From contig WNKI01000001.1 of the NCBI GenBank assembly GCA_015350385.1, positions 9,227,705 to 9,291,704 on the forward strand: a stretch of DNA of 64,000 nucleotides, written 5' to 3'. How positions within the stretch are numbered: position 1 is the first letter of the stretch; each line of letters begins with the position of its first letter. This document shows positions 1-10,247 of this stretch, in pieces. The notes under the pieces were generated by a model. That model saw only the letters and a program-made list of their open reading frames with translations. It made no database searches and had not been told where the DNA came from. The translations under genes and the position numbers were made by a program. The DNA comes from Aculops lycopersici (taxonomy: Eukaryota; Arthropoda; Arachnida; Trombidiformes; Eriophyidae).

Positions 1-139
1 CAACTGATGATAAGATAGTAATAGCAATATTAATAATGATATAATAGTAATAATACTGTTGATGAGATTGTTATTCCTCCTGCTTATTTTTCCATATCCA
101 ATTTAGAATATGAAAGTTTTTGTTCTATTTGATCTACTA

Positions 140-556
140 TCAATCTGGTTTCAATATTAATAAAGGATTTTTGGCCTTCCTTCTTGCTTCGGCCGCCTCC
201 TCTGTCAGGGCATGTGGTCTCTTTGGATCATGTAATTGAACCCGGAATCCCGTGGTTGGATCGACTAGCCAGCAAGCATGATTCGCCTCCTCCTTGCCAC
301 CATTACTATTTGTTTTATTTTTGCCTAGCATGCACTGCCTCTCGGCCCACAGGTTGTTGTCCAAGGGATTGCAAATAGGAATCCAGACACTGGAACCCGG
401 TTGTCTCTCTGAGAGTTCCCGAGCCGCTGAGTTGGCCTCCCAACAAACAACTCGCGATTGTAGTAGGGCTTTGGTGGTTGAATTTAATAAATAAACTGAT
501 AATAACAACAATATGGTGCATGCAAAATGCATTATATGATCGAGCCTTAAATCCAT
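140..556 (-). CDS. Small secreted protein with one atypical thyroglobulin type-1 domain
   Basis: A 138-residue single-exon frame with an ATG start. Met9 is a second possible start and would give a cleaner signal peptide (hydrophobic run at about residues 11-25). Residues 38-100 follow the thyroglobulin type-1 pattern: Cys38, then a Pro-Ile-Cys at 60-62, Gln-Cys at 74-75, and a Cys-Trp at 95-96 followed by Val-Asp-Pro and Gly. Such domains often inhibit cysteine proteases or sit in extracellular matrix proteins. Two of the six canonical cysteines are absent: the CWCV core reads CWLV and no sixth cysteine follows. In the canonical fold these two pair with each other, so a whole disulfide seems lost. 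The tail after about residue 105 is charged and Ala-rich. Function is unknown. The frame could be the last exon of a larger gene. Confidence 0.55.
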   Translation of the reverse strand: MDLRLDHIMHFACTILLLLSVYLLNSTTKALLQSRVVCWEANSAARELSERQPGSSVWIPICNPLDNNLWAERQCMLGKNKTNSNGGKEEANHACWLVDPTTGFRVQLHDPKRPHALTEEAAEARRKAKNPLLILKPD

Positions 557-1507
557 AATTTAACAAAAATGATTTGCTGCTTCTTAGTTTCTAGTATATC
601 TATAGAGCAACAACTGGCTTCTTCTACTACTTCTTCTTCTTCTTCGCTTGTTTTGGTTCTCTCTTGTTTCCGATAATTTAACCTATCGGAAAATTTCAAG
701 CGAGAGAGAGAGAGAGACAGAGAGGATCCGGCAAAATAGTTTTTGCAAGGAGTTTGGTTACACGAGCAGCAGTAGCGACCGCAGAGGCTACATGGTTGGA
801 TGAGGCCGAGGCTGTGTTGGATGAGGCAGCGGCGGCGGCGCCCATTATACTACAAGCTGAAGGAGCACGAGCCGCAGCTGAATCGGCTACTGTGCACAAT
901 TCATTCCAAGTTCGGGCCAAGTTTTCTGCTGCAGCCTGCAGCCGGCCCGAATCGACGGCACAGACAAGCCGGCGCCCCCGTTTTGTCTAACGGAATCACG
1001 GTGGCGGCTGCTGTGTGTGGCGACGCGACGGCTGCCCCAACCAAACCGACTAGCCGGCGCACAGATGACGGAACGTTCAATGGGATTTTGCATTGCTTCT
1101 AGCGTTATTATCCTGCCAGTAAACACACTGGACAACACATAGCCGATTCCCATGATGGGCCCGGTTTACAATGTATTTGTATACAAACACACCCACACAC
1201 GCAGCGGAACCAGAAGCTGATGGTTTACAACAATGACATCGAAGGCGCTGCAAGATTTGGGTTCGAAACATTGAAGGTAGAAGAACTCCCGAGAGCCCAG
1301 CCAGGTTTCCTATTTTGTCGTTGTTGGTATTGTTATAGCTGCTGCTGCTGCCGCCTTTAATATTATAACCTGACCATTGGCCACTCATCGACATTGAGCT
1401 AGATGAGAGACAATAAATCCAATCTGGTATTTGGTGCGTCAAATCAAATGGGAGAAATCGACCAGGAAGGAGAGAGAAGATTGTAAATTCCTTGGGTGCT
1501 ACCTGCT
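557..1507. other. Intergenic stretch without a recognised gene
   Basis: Open frames here are short and compositionally biased, and none has a recognisable domain. There is a short GA run near 700-716 and Ala-rich GC-biased sequence at 750-1060. Confidence 0.5.
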
Positions 1508-1859
1508 TTAGGCTCTGGTTGCCTGGTTTCGGCGCATCTCTAAGCTCACTTCAGTGCGGAATCGTGGAATCTACCTTTTGACCTCGCAACGCGCAGAGAA
1601 AGGGGAGATTCGATCGCTCGACTTCTGATTGTTGGTGTCAGTCGATTGCCACTTTGCGCCAAGCAACCAACTAAATAACCCAACTCTAGCCAGCTAATCA
1701 GGGGATTTTAATTTCCCCTCGGCTTGCTTTCATTCGCTCGTACGTTGATATTGCGCACATTGATATCGCATGCCCAAGATATTAATCAGTCACTGAATTG
1801 GATTGATCGGGCGACAATGGACTCGGGACTTGCTACAACAAAAGGTGCGTAACGAGTGG

Positions 1860-2561
1860 TCAGTCATCTCTGATTACCATGAGGGGGCTGAAATATTCTT
1901 TGAGAAGTCTTTTGATCAACCAGAAGAGTAAGCTGTAGCCGTGCTGCTCGAGACGAACCATAATGCTCGAGCTCACGTCCATGAAAGATGAGTCGCCTAT
2001 CATTCCGTGCTCGTAGTCAATATAGATACCGACTGGCGAGGTCGCTAAGGCTTGCTTCAGGGTGTCGAAGTAATTGTCCAAATCCTCGGCTAACTTCTCG
2101 TAATTTTTTGGCTCATCCACGATGCTTAGGAACTTGGCGTCGTTCAGCGTCATGAGCTTGATGAACATGCCCTTATTTGCATCATTGAACTCCCCACGAA
2201 TTTTGATGCTCTTTTGCAACGGCTCGCGACGAGACCTCTGATTCCTCGCTGTTTTATACAAAGTTTTTTTCAAAATAGCATAGCTGTCAGGATCAAGAGG
2301 CTCCCCGTTACGCACCAATTTGATAAGCGAATCTCTCAAATAGTTGACCGTCTCCTCGGTGTCCTCGTTGAAGTATTGCTTTAGCTTTTCATCGATTGTC
2401 TTGAGCTTCGGCGAGAAGAAGGGAAAGACAACGCGCACGCCCTGTGGTTGAGTAACCATGTCGATGGCGTTCGGTCCACTTGGAGTCTCCTCTTGGCATT
2501 GGACACCGCAAAAAACGCTCGCCACGAAGGCAACAATCACTAACAATTTCATCGAGGCCAT
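1860..2561 (-). CDS. Secreted protein, tandem family copy A
   Basis: A 233-residue single-exon protein with an ATG start. Residues 1-22 are a clear signal peptide, with cleavage likely after the Gly-Val-Gln-Cys stretch. The mature protein is predicted to be largely helical and has no cysteine, so it is not a disulfide-rich peptide. The best conserved part across the three copies lies at about residues 155-210, with a Pro-Val-Gly motif followed by an acidic-aromatic turn and Gly-Asp-Ser-Ser-Phe-Met. I do not recognise the family. The signal peptide and 5' flank are nearly identical to copy B at the DNA level, whereas the mature regions diverge strongly. This copy ends with an extra Lys/Phe-rich tail compared with copy B. 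Confidence 0.8.
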   Translation of the reverse strand: MASMKLLVIVAFVASVFCGVQCQEETPSGPNAIDMVTQPQGVRVVFPFFSPKLKTIDEKLKQYFNEDTEETVNYLRDSLIKLVRNGEPLDPDSYAILKKTLYKTARNQRSRREPLQKSIKIRGEFNDANKGMFIKLMTLNDAKFLSIVDEPKNYEKLAEDLDNYFDTLKQALATSPVGIYIDYEHGMIGDSSFMDVSSSIMVRLEQHGYSLLFWLIKRLLKEYFSPLMVIRDD

Positions 2562-2766
2562 ATCTTCTACTTCTTGTATGGGTTTATAAGCTTAACTCTC
2601 AGGTATTTATTTGATTCCTTGAAACTTGACTGATCGACCAGCGATTGGGTAACGCTCAACATGCAGTAGCTATTTCTGAGACTATCTCAATTGCGAGCAG
2701 CCACGACAAAGTCGTGAAGAACGAAGGGTAGCTCGAAATAGCTTCACAACTCCGCATCATTCGATC

Positions 2767-2845
2767 TAATGTTACATTCATGCCCAAAAATAAACTAGGC
2801 GTCCCGAAGACGTCTCGCCAGCTGTGATGTGAAACCTCACTCATC
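2767..2845. repeat. Segment inverted relative to the other array units
   Basis: Read on the minus strand, this stretch matches about 4858-4930 and 7108-7185 on the plus strand. The shared core is a CTGGCGAGAC-like word followed by AGTTTATTTTT and a TAACGTAAC-like end. In unit A the segment is flipped while the neighbouring flank is not. Confidence 0.65.
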
Positions 2846-3282
2846 TGTGTTGTTATAAAACTATTTTAAGTCACCGTTTGTTCTTCTAGGCTTTGTCCAC
2901 CACTTACAAAGAAAACTCTTTCAAGCTGACCGGAGTTTTTTCATGACTTGATGCTTTTTAGACTGAAGTTAAGTTAGTTCGTGGTGTCGGGCATCTACTC
3001 AATATTTACATTTCCGAGGTCTTCTTCAGCAACAAGTTAATCAAACTTGACAAGCTTTATGATGGGAGAGTGGCTTCCAGAGATTGTGAAGGGAAGTTGA
3101 AGGGAAACATTGGATGTCTAGATGGTTGTGCTTCGGGTTACTTGCAGATTTGCACCGGTAACCGGAATCGTGAGCGGAAATATTTTTGTGTGCTGATTGA
3201 TGATAAATAAATCAGCTAAGATTCAGAAGGGTTCGTTTAATTTGATAACAATCATCCCAAGACCCATGCGATCGATCCGCAT

Positions 3283-3638
3283 CTGAGATGAGTTTGGTCA
3301 AAGTTGGTTAGTCCAGCAATGAGGCCAAGCACTTTGTAGAAAAGCCAAAGATCCAACTTGACTAGAGCATATTTCTCGACTTGATCTTGTACCTGCTCGC
3401 GAGCAAGTCAGTTATCCGGAAGATAAGACAGTGGCCATGAAGTTTGAGACTCGCCGTCAACTAGGCGCTCTTCTTCATGTACCCACAACGACCAATCCCT
3501 CTGTGCTCGAAGTCAACGTAGATTCAAACGGGCGAGGTCTGCCAAGTCTGTATCCGATTTGCAGCGTATCCATTTGACTCATCTCACAAAACGCTGGCCA
3601 CCAGGACAACAATTATGCCCCGGTTGCCTGGTTTAGGC
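3283..3638 (-). pseudogene. Decayed family fragment, duplicated at 5518-5867
   Basis: The block is nearly identical to 5518-5867. Within it, about 3490-3545 resembles the minus-strand coding sequence for the conserved C-terminal Pro-Val-Gly region, and about 3590-3625 resembles the signal-peptide region. The middle of the gene is missing and frames are interrupted. I read it as an internally deleted, older copy carried along in the duplication. Confidence 0.55.
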
Positions 3639-3992
3639 GCATCTCTACATCCTTGAGGCACCCGTGAGCTCACTCCAGTGCAGAATCTTGGAATTTATCA
3701 TTAGACCTCGCAACGCGCAGAGAAAGGGGAGATTCGATCGCTCGACTTCTGATTGTTGGTGTCAGTCGATTGCCACTTTACGCCAAATAACCAACTAACT
3801 AACTACTTAACCATGATGATCAGGGGATTTATTTTCCACTCGGCTGCATTTCTTTCGCTCGCACATTGATATAATTCAACAGATATTAATCAGTCACTGG
3901 ATTCGATTGATCGTGCGACAATGGACTCGGGAGTTGCTTAAATAACAGGTGTGCAACGAGAGGTCCAGTAACCTCTGAGTGACGAAAGGGGC

Positions 3993-4658
3993 TTACACGT
4001 CGAGGAATTTGTCGATACACCAGTAGATTGAAGTTCCGTGATACTCGAGACGAGCCATAATTTCCGAGGTTACCTCCATAAAAGAGGAATCGCCTATCTT
4101 TCCTTGCTCAAAGTTGACGTAGACACCGACTGGCGAGGACTTTAAGGCCTGCTCCAGGGTGGCGAGGTAATTGTTCAAGTCTTCGGCCAACTTTTTGTAA
4201 TCTTTTGGCTCATTTCTGATGGTTTGGTACTTAATGTCGATCATCCTTAAAAGCTGCCTGAACATGACCTTATTTGCAGCATTGAACTCCTCACTAATCT
4301 TAATGCTCTTCTGCAATCGCTCACGGCGAGATTTCTGCTTCTTTGCCATTTCGAACAAAGTCGTCGCGAAAGTCATCTTGTCGTCAGAAATAAGAACTTT
4401 CCTGTTGCTCACCAATTTGACCACTGAATTTCTCAAATAGTTAAACGTCTCATGAACGTCCTCGTCGAAGTGCTTCTTTAGATTCGCATTTATGGTCTTG
4501 AGCTTCGGCGAGAAGAAGGGAAAGACAACGCGCACGCCCTGTGGTTGGGTGACCATATCAACGGCCTTCGATCCACTTGGAGTCTCCTCTTGGCATTGGA
4601 CACCGCAAAAAACGCTCGCCACGAAGGCAACAATCACTAACAATTTCATCGAGGCCAT
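3993..4658 (-). CDS. Secreted protein, tandem family copy B
   Basis: A 221-residue single-exon protein with an ATG start. It has the same signal peptide as copy A; the DNA is identical from the start codon for about 29 codons, apart from the last few residues before the mature region varies. The mature part is helical, Lys-rich and cysteine-free apart from one Cys near the C-terminus. The conserved segment at about residues 165-205 keeps Pro-Val-Gly, the glutamate-glycine turn and Gly-Asp-Ser-Ser-Phe-Met. It ends earlier than copies A and C. Function unknown. Its 5' flank runs into a captured fragment of ECH1 about 440 bp upstream. Confidence 0.8.
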   Translation of the reverse strand: MASMKLLVIVAFVASVFCGVQCQEETPSGSKAVDMVTQPQGVRVVFPFFSPKLKTINANLKKHFDEDVHETFNYLRNSVVKLVSNRKVLISDDKMTFATTLFEMAKKQKSRRERLQKSIKISEEFNAANKVMFRQLLRMIDIKYQTIRNEPKDYKKLAEDLNNYLATLEQALKSSPVGVYVNFEQGKIGDSSFMEVTSEIMARLEYHGTSIYWCIDKFLDV

Positions 4659-5100
4659 ATCTTCTACTTCTTGTATGGGTTTATAAGCTTAACTCTCAGG
4701 TATTTATTTGATTCCTTGAAACTTGACTGATCGACTAGCGATTGGGTAACGCTCAACATGCAGTAGCTATTTCTGAGACTATCTCAATTGCGAGCAGCCA
4801 CGACAAAGTCGTGAAGAACGAAGGCTAGCCCAAAATAGCTCCCGTACGACGTAGGTTTTTGAGGTTCTACGTGACAACTGGCGAGACATCGTCGAGAAGT
4901 CTAGTTTATTTTTAGGTATCAACGTAACCGTTAAGCTTCATTGGAGCTCGCATTATATTCACACTCAAAATTGGCTGCTGATAGGGTTGAGCCAGGACGC
5001 CTATCTTATTTTGATAGACGGGAAATTGTCCCCTCAAATTGTCCCGTGCCTAAGAATGGGTTAATCCTAGCTCGAATGGAGTGGGCGACTCTTCATTCAG

Positions 5101-5177
5101 TAGTTCTCATAATCAAAGGGATCACTCTGCTTGCTCAAAATTGCTCCTATGGCCTTTGGAACATCCTCGCTTTGCAT
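5101..5177 (-). pseudogene. Captured 3' end of ECH1
   Basis: These 77 bases match 7333-7409, the last codons and stop of ECH1, with about four mismatches, then stop matching abruptly. No other part of ECH1 is present. It is a by-product of the tandem duplication and marks the breakpoint. Confidence 0.85.
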
Positions 5178-5194
5178 AAGTAGTAATCTGGTAA

Positions 5195-5470
5195 TCTCTG
5201 GTGATCATCCGGAGATAGCTCAAATCAGGGAAAGAAGTCTTTCGATACAACCGGAGACTTAGTTGTCTCCGTGATGCTAGAGACGAGTCATAATGTAGGT
5301 GGTTACTTCCATCAAAGTTGTATCGCCTATCATTCCTTGCTCGAAGTCAATATAGAGACCAACTGGCGAGGTCATTGATGTCTGCTTTAGGGTGTCTGAG
5401 TAATTTTTCAAATCCTCCGGCTAATTACTTGTGATTCTTGGGCTCATTCCGGATCGCCGCTTACTTAGCT
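5195..5470 (-). pseudogene. Decayed C-terminal copy of the secreted-protein family
   Basis: On the minus strand the sequence follows the C-terminal third of the family genes, including the Pro-Val-Gly and Gly-Asp region, and closely tracks 6231-6480. It is interrupted by in-frame stops (for example at the TTA words near 5425 and 5460 on the plus strand) and has no signal-peptide exon. Clearly non-functional. Confidence 0.7.
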
Positions 5471-5517
5471 CCGGCCATCTTTGGGAGGTTTTCAAACAGG
5501 GCCGAGGTGTGGTTGAT

Positions 5518-5867
5518 TCGCATCTGAGGTGAGCTTGGTCAAAGTTGGTTAGTCCAGCAATGAGGCCAAGCACTTTGTAGAAAAGCCAAATGTCCAACTT
5601 GACTAGAGCATATTCATCGACTTGATCTTGTACCTGCTCGCGAGCAAGTCAGTCATCCGGAAGATGGGACAGTGGCCATGAAGTTTGAGACTCGCCGTCA
5701 GCTAGGCGCTCTTCTTCATGTATCCACAACGACCAATTCCTCTGTGCTCGAAGTCAACGTAGATTCAAACGGGCGAGGTCTGCAAAGTCTGCTTCCGATT
5801 CGCAGCATATTCATTTGACTCATCTCACAAAACGCTGGCCACCAGGACAACAATTATGCCCCGATTT
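5518..5867 (-). pseudogene. Second copy of the decayed family fragment
   Basis: Duplicate of 3283-3638, with the same remnant pieces of the C-terminal and signal-peptide regions at about 5715-5775 and 5815-5850. It lies directly beside the 3' flank of copy C. Confidence 0.55.
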
Positions 5868-6230
5868 AGGTGCATAATTGTTGCTCACTTCAGTACGGAA
5901 TCTTGGAATCTACCTTTTGACCTCGCAACTCGTAGAGAAGGTGGGGAGATTCGAGCGATCGAATGATCGCTCGACTTCCGATTGTTAGTGTCAGTCGATT
6001 GCCACTTTACGCCAAACACCAAACTAAATAACTCTACTCTACCCTGCTAATCAGGGAAATTTATTATGTACTCGCCTGCGTTTCATCCGCTCGCACGTTG
6101 ATATTGTGCACATTGGAATCGCATCCAACAGATATTCATCAGTCACTGGATTCGATTGATCGTGCGACAATGGACTCGGGAGTTGCTGAAACAACGGGTG
6201 CCTAACGATTGGTCTAGTAACCTCTGATGA

Positions 6231-6917
6231 TCATTTGGTTAACGCTTTAATCAAGAGGAGGAGTTTTTCGATACAACCGAAGATTTGGCTGTAGCCATGG
6301 TGCTTGAGACGAGCCATCATGTCCGAGCTCACGTCCATGAAAGATGAGTCGCCTATCTTTCCGTGCTCGAAGTCAATGTAGAAACCGACTGGCGAGGACT
6401 TTAAGACCTGCTTTAGGGTGCTGAAGAACTCGTCTAAATCCTTGGCCAACTTCTGGTAATCTTTTGGTTGTTCTCGGACGATTGCATACTTGGCGTCGGT
6501 CATCTTTAGGAGCTTCATGAACATATCCGTAGTTGCAGTATTGAACTCCTTACGAATGTTGATTCCCCCGTAAAATGGCTTACGGCGTGACTCCTGCTGA
6601 TTGCACATAGTAATCAATTTTGATGTGAAAACAATGAGAGTGATAGTACCCAGACCCTTCCCATTCCTCAACGCATCGCCCATCACTTTGTTCATTAAGT
6701 CAAGGGACTCATCAGCGTCCTTGTCGAAGTACTCCTTTAGATTCGCATTTATGGTCTTGAGATCCTGCGAGAAGTAGGGAAAGACAGCGTGCTGACCTTG
6801 TGGTTGGGTGACCATATCGACGGCATTCGGTCCACTTGGAGTCTCCTCCTGGCATTGGACGCCGCAAAAAACGCTCGCCACGAAGGCAACAATCACCAAC
6901 AATTTCATCGAGGCCAT
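6231..6917 (-). CDS. Secreted protein, tandem family copy C
   Basis: A 228-residue single-exon protein with an ATG start, the copy nearest ECH1. It shares the signal peptide with A and B but has a few silent changes there, so it separated earlier. The mature region is helical and keeps the Pro-Val-Gly, Phe-Glu-His-Gly and Gly-Asp-Ser-Ser-Phe-Met motifs at about residues 175-205. It has two mature cysteines, one near residue 104 and one near the C-terminus. The stretch at residues 75-110 is unlike either other copy. Family and function unknown. Confidence 0.8.
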   Translation of the reverse strand: MASMKLLVIVAFVASVFCGVQCQEETPSGPNAVDMVTQPQGQHAVFPYFSQDLKTINANLKEYFDKDADESLDLMNKVMGDALRNGKGLGTITLIVFTSKLITMCNQQESRRKPFYGGINIRKEFNTATTDMFMKLLKMTDAKYAIVREQPKDYQKLAKDLDEFFSTLKQVLKSSPVGFYIDFEHGKIGDSSFMDVSSDMMARLKHHGYSQIFGCIEKLLLLIKALTK

Positions 6918-7327
6918 ATTTTCTACTCCTTGTGTGGGTCGATTAGCCTCACTTTCAGGTTATCTGACGGTGAACTTATTCAATCTATCGAGTTGTTGAA
7001 ACAACTCGCGTATGGGTTATGCTCAAGCACAGTAAGTATTTATGACGCGAGTAGCCACGACAAAGTCGTGAAGAACGAAGGCTAGCTCAAAATAGCTACC
7101 CAACGACGCAGGTGTTTGAGACTCCACGTGATAACTGGCTATACATCGTAGACATGTCAAGTTTATTTTTAGGCATTAACGTAACATTAGCATTATATTC
7201 ACACTCAAAATCGGCCGCTGTTGAGGCTGAGCCAGGACGCCTATCTTATTTTGATAGACGGGAAATTGTCCCCTCGAATTGTCCCGTACCTAAGAATGGG
7301 TTAATCCTAGCTCTATTGGAGTAGTTT

Positions 7328-8852
7328 TCAGTAGTTCTCATAATTAACGGGATCGCTCTGCTTGCTCAAAATTGCTCCTATGGCCTTTGGAACATCCTCG
7401 CTTTGCATCATCGCCATATTCCAAATGGCATTGTAATCTAGACCAACTGTAAATGGCTTGTCGCTGCTGAACCTTAGGTTCTGCTTGCTGCCTTGGACGG
7501 CAACAGGTGATTGCTTTGCAATTAGCTCAGCAGTTTCCATTGCTTTCTCCAATGCTTGCTCTTTGGTCTCCAACAGTCTACTTACAAATCCCAAACTCTG
7601 TGCCTCTTCAACAGTGAGATGTCTGCCAGTGTAGACGAGCTCATTGAGCAAACTTTGATTGGAGGTCAGCTTGGGCATAAGCTGCAAACTGCCAACATCT
7701 GCGGCAATACCAATTAGAACCTCGCGAACGGCCATCTTGGTGTCGCGACTACAATACCTAATATCACTACACGCGGCAAGTTCCATGCCAAGACCTAAGC
7801 AAAGGCCGTGTTGCACGCAAATAACTGGCTTGCCAAACTCGTGCATCCTCTTGAATGGAGCTTGGAATCTCTCCACTGTAGCCTTCAATAATTTTGCCCG
7901 CCTACCAACATCCTCGGTGGCTTGCAGCTGCTGATAGACTGTCATGAAAGATTTCAAGTCAACTCCGCTGGTCAAATCAGCACCGGAGCCGCTTAAAATT
8001 ACGCATCTAACAGTGGAGTCCTCGTCGAGCTTATCTAGAATAGCAACCATTTCCTTAGCAGTCTCAAAGCTGAATGCGTTTTTGACCTTCGGCCTGTTTA
8101 GCTGTAAGTGAGCCACATGTTTACTTGGCTTTGTCAACAACAACTCGCTGCCATCATTTCCGCTTCCATTTACCTGGTTCGCCGAAAATAGCGAGCCGCT
8201 CGTGCAAAGCGCACGACTTTGATGTTGGTGCCACTCGTTGCTGTTGCTGGTAATGATGTGGTTAGCTACGCCGAGGCACCTGTTGCCTGCTCGAAATCCA
8301 CCGAGTGTTGCCTGTTTGTTTTGGCGAGAAAGCAAGCAAATGATTGGATGAATCGCGTTGTATGTAGGTGGCAGTTGAGCGGAAAAGGAAAACAAAAATT
8401 CAATTCAGGCACCATATTGTTAGTCAAGAGGATTGCTGGTTTGATAGATGGTAGAAAAAACGCGACAACCACATCCATTTGTCGTCGTGTGAAGTCAAGT
8501 ATAGTCATCACGATCATTGCAAGCGTGATTTTCGACAGCCTTGTAGTTTGTTGTTGGTAAAATAACTGTTCATGCAGCAAACAACAATACAACCGACACC
8601 TGTGATGATGGTGGTTGTGGCGCTGGAGGTAGTGGCAGTGAAGGTGGTAGTAGCATGTAACCAAATAAATTGAAAAGAAATCACTTGGGATAGATCTTCT
8701 GTTTGCAATTATTTCATGAACAATCATTATTTTATGACCATTCAATCACTTACCTGGCAAAATGAGCGCCTTGTATGAGGGTTGTATTTATTGCCTTGCC
8801 TAGCGCTCAGTTCAAAACCAATAGCGAGCAGTCTTCCCCTTATAGAGGCCAT
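7328..8852 (-). CDS. ECH1: Delta(3,5)-delta(2,4)-dienoyl-CoA isomerase, mitochondrial
   Basis: Crotonase-fold enzyme that shifts double bonds of dienoyl-CoA during oxidation of unsaturated fatty acids. I infer two exons. Exon 1 is 8852-8754: ATG, 33 codons, Arg-rich and mitochondrial-leader-like, ending CCAG/GTAAGT. Exon 2 is 8311-7328, entered after a CAAACAG acceptor. Both join in phase 0 to give 360 residues. The large exon-2 frame has no ATG before the crotonase domain, which is why the upstream exon is needed. The domain runs from about residue 95 to 330. It matches ECH1 rather than other crotonases, and the two ECH1 catalytic acids are present as Glu230 (Arg-Glu-Val context) and Asp238 (Ala-Ala-Asp-Val-Gly). 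Vertebrate ECH1 ends in a peroxisomal SKL-type signal; this one ends in Asn-Tyr, so I expect mitochondria only. Confidence 0.88.
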
Positions 8853-9478
8853 CGTAGTTTTTTTCCTCCCTTAGTATAATCAGTTCTTCGTATGAAAAGC
8901 GCAAAGTTATCGGCTGGAAATTGAATTGCTTACTCTTATGCGAGACTCACAATAAACTAACCAATACCAGCAGGTATAATGAATACTGATTAGCCAATCA
9001 ATTCGCTTGCCTCTAGCTAATTGGGCCATCGGATTGGATGGAGATGAGACGCGCCAAAGACATGGCGATGGAGTCATTAGCATTCGCGTAGTTGTTGTTT
9101 TTTCGTTATTAGTCGGCAAATTGGGGATAAAAATCTAGTTGTTAGCATGTGCAAGCAAGTCTTTGTCTTTGTTAGCGGGGAAGGCAGGTGGATTTGTAAT
9201 GAGCCAGGCGCAAGGTAGACGAGCAATGCGATTCGAGGTGATGAGTTCCGCCTCAGAGTCAACCTTTAACTTTTCACCACTACCTGTCAGCAGCCGCCAG
9301 TCAGGTAAGCGACGGCGACGATGAAAATGAGACGTGCAACTTGATTGATTGAATTCGACTTGAGGTTAGACATTCGGAGACGCAATGATCTCTCTCATGG
9401 TGGCGCGTTGCATAGGGAAAGCGAGTAGCTTGGCTGGCGGGTGGCAAAGGACGAGAGGGAAACAGACACAATCAGGTA

Positions 9479-9504
9479 GAGAGAGAGAGAGAGAGAGAGA
9501 GAGA
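9479..9504. repeat. (GA)n microsatellite
   Basis: Uninterrupted GA run of 13 units. Confidence 0.95.
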
Positions 9505-9913
9505 AAGTGAGCAACAAGTGGATGGTATCGTGATATTTAGAATTTAATTGCTCGCTTGCTTCTCATCGGTGTCTTTTTAGTGTGCCACTGTCATCGCAGT
9601 CATATGCGTCTTGGCCGATTGGATGGGCATGCGAGCGCAAACCACAACGACCAGCGCGCCAGCCGACAGAGTTGAACAGCCACAACAGCGCGTTCTCTCT
9701 TTCAAATGGACGGTCTTGCCAATGCGCACATATTGCGCGTGATACCAATCAAAGTGCCGCTCGATCTCTGCTCTCTGCAACAAGTTAACCACTATGCGTT
9801 TCGTCTACCTATCTAATAACCACCGCCATTTGACTCTGTAGCTGGAGTTTGTTGAACCGATTATAAATGGTCTAATTTGTGTGCATGTGTGAGGACTACC
9901 AGAGAGGAAGATG

Positions 9914-9933
9914 GAGAGAGAGAGAGAGAGAGA
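9914..9933. repeat. (GA)n microsatellite
   Basis: Uninterrupted GA run of 10 units, 410 bp after the previous one. Confidence 0.95.
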
Positions 9934-10214
9934 AGTGAAAGATATAAAGTTGGCTGCCCGTCGCCAAGTCGATTGCTCAACAGCCCAACTGAAAAGTAGA
10001 TGTTTTGTGGTACTGGTTATGGTTTTGATTTTGGTTGGCCCCTAGACAAATTGTGGCTGTTGTTGCTTTGGTCGGTGTTGGTCTAGGTAGTCGGTGTTCA
10101 TTGAACGTGAACTAATATATAATAAATATAGCAATGGGATTCCCACTTCACGGTTTCTTGGCAAGCTACCTGGTTAACCTGTAACGTTGAGGAATACTAA
10201 CTGCTAAGTGAGTT

Positions 10215-10247
10215 AGGGACGTATACATTCTGGTTGTATACGTCCCT
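10215..10247. repeat. Perfect short hairpin
   Basis: Arms 10215-10227 and 10235-10247 are exact reverse complements (13 bp) around a 7-base loop. No gene is adjacent. Role unknown. Confidence 0.8.

Larger units (their letters stand above)
1508..7409. repeat. Tandem duplication array of a secreted-protein locus
   Basis: Three related minus-strand genes (1860-2561, 3993-4658, 6231-6917) sit in repeated flanks. The 3' flank is shared by about 1508-1859, 3639-3990 and 5868-6230. The 5' flank is shared by 2562-2728, 4659-4826 and, more weakly, 6918-7083. A further block at about 4918-5178 matches 7168-7409, and one at 3283-3638 matches 5518-5867. The unit therefore consists of gene, flanks and decayed gene fragments. 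Because 5101-5177 copies the end of ECH1 (7333-7409), at least one duplication started from the unit next to ECH1. Confidence 0.85.

Noticed and set aside
2583..2588. TATAAA on the minus strand upstream of secreted gene A (and the same in copy B)
   Set aside because: Only about 22 bp before the ATG, so a transcript started from it would begin inside or after the start codon. Copy C lacks it.
4941..5183. Plus-strand frame of 80 codons
   Set aside because: It is the reverse strand of array flank plus the captured ECH1 tail and lacks coding character.
1860..6917. Assigning the secreted family to a known allergen or effector group
   Set aside because: Length and a helical mature part are superficially like some mite secreted proteins, but I see no family motif that would justify a name.
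8266..8745. Minus-strand frame of 159 codons overlapping ECH1
   Set aside because: It lies mostly in the inferred ECH1 intron (8312-8753), is His/Thr-rich and has no domain.
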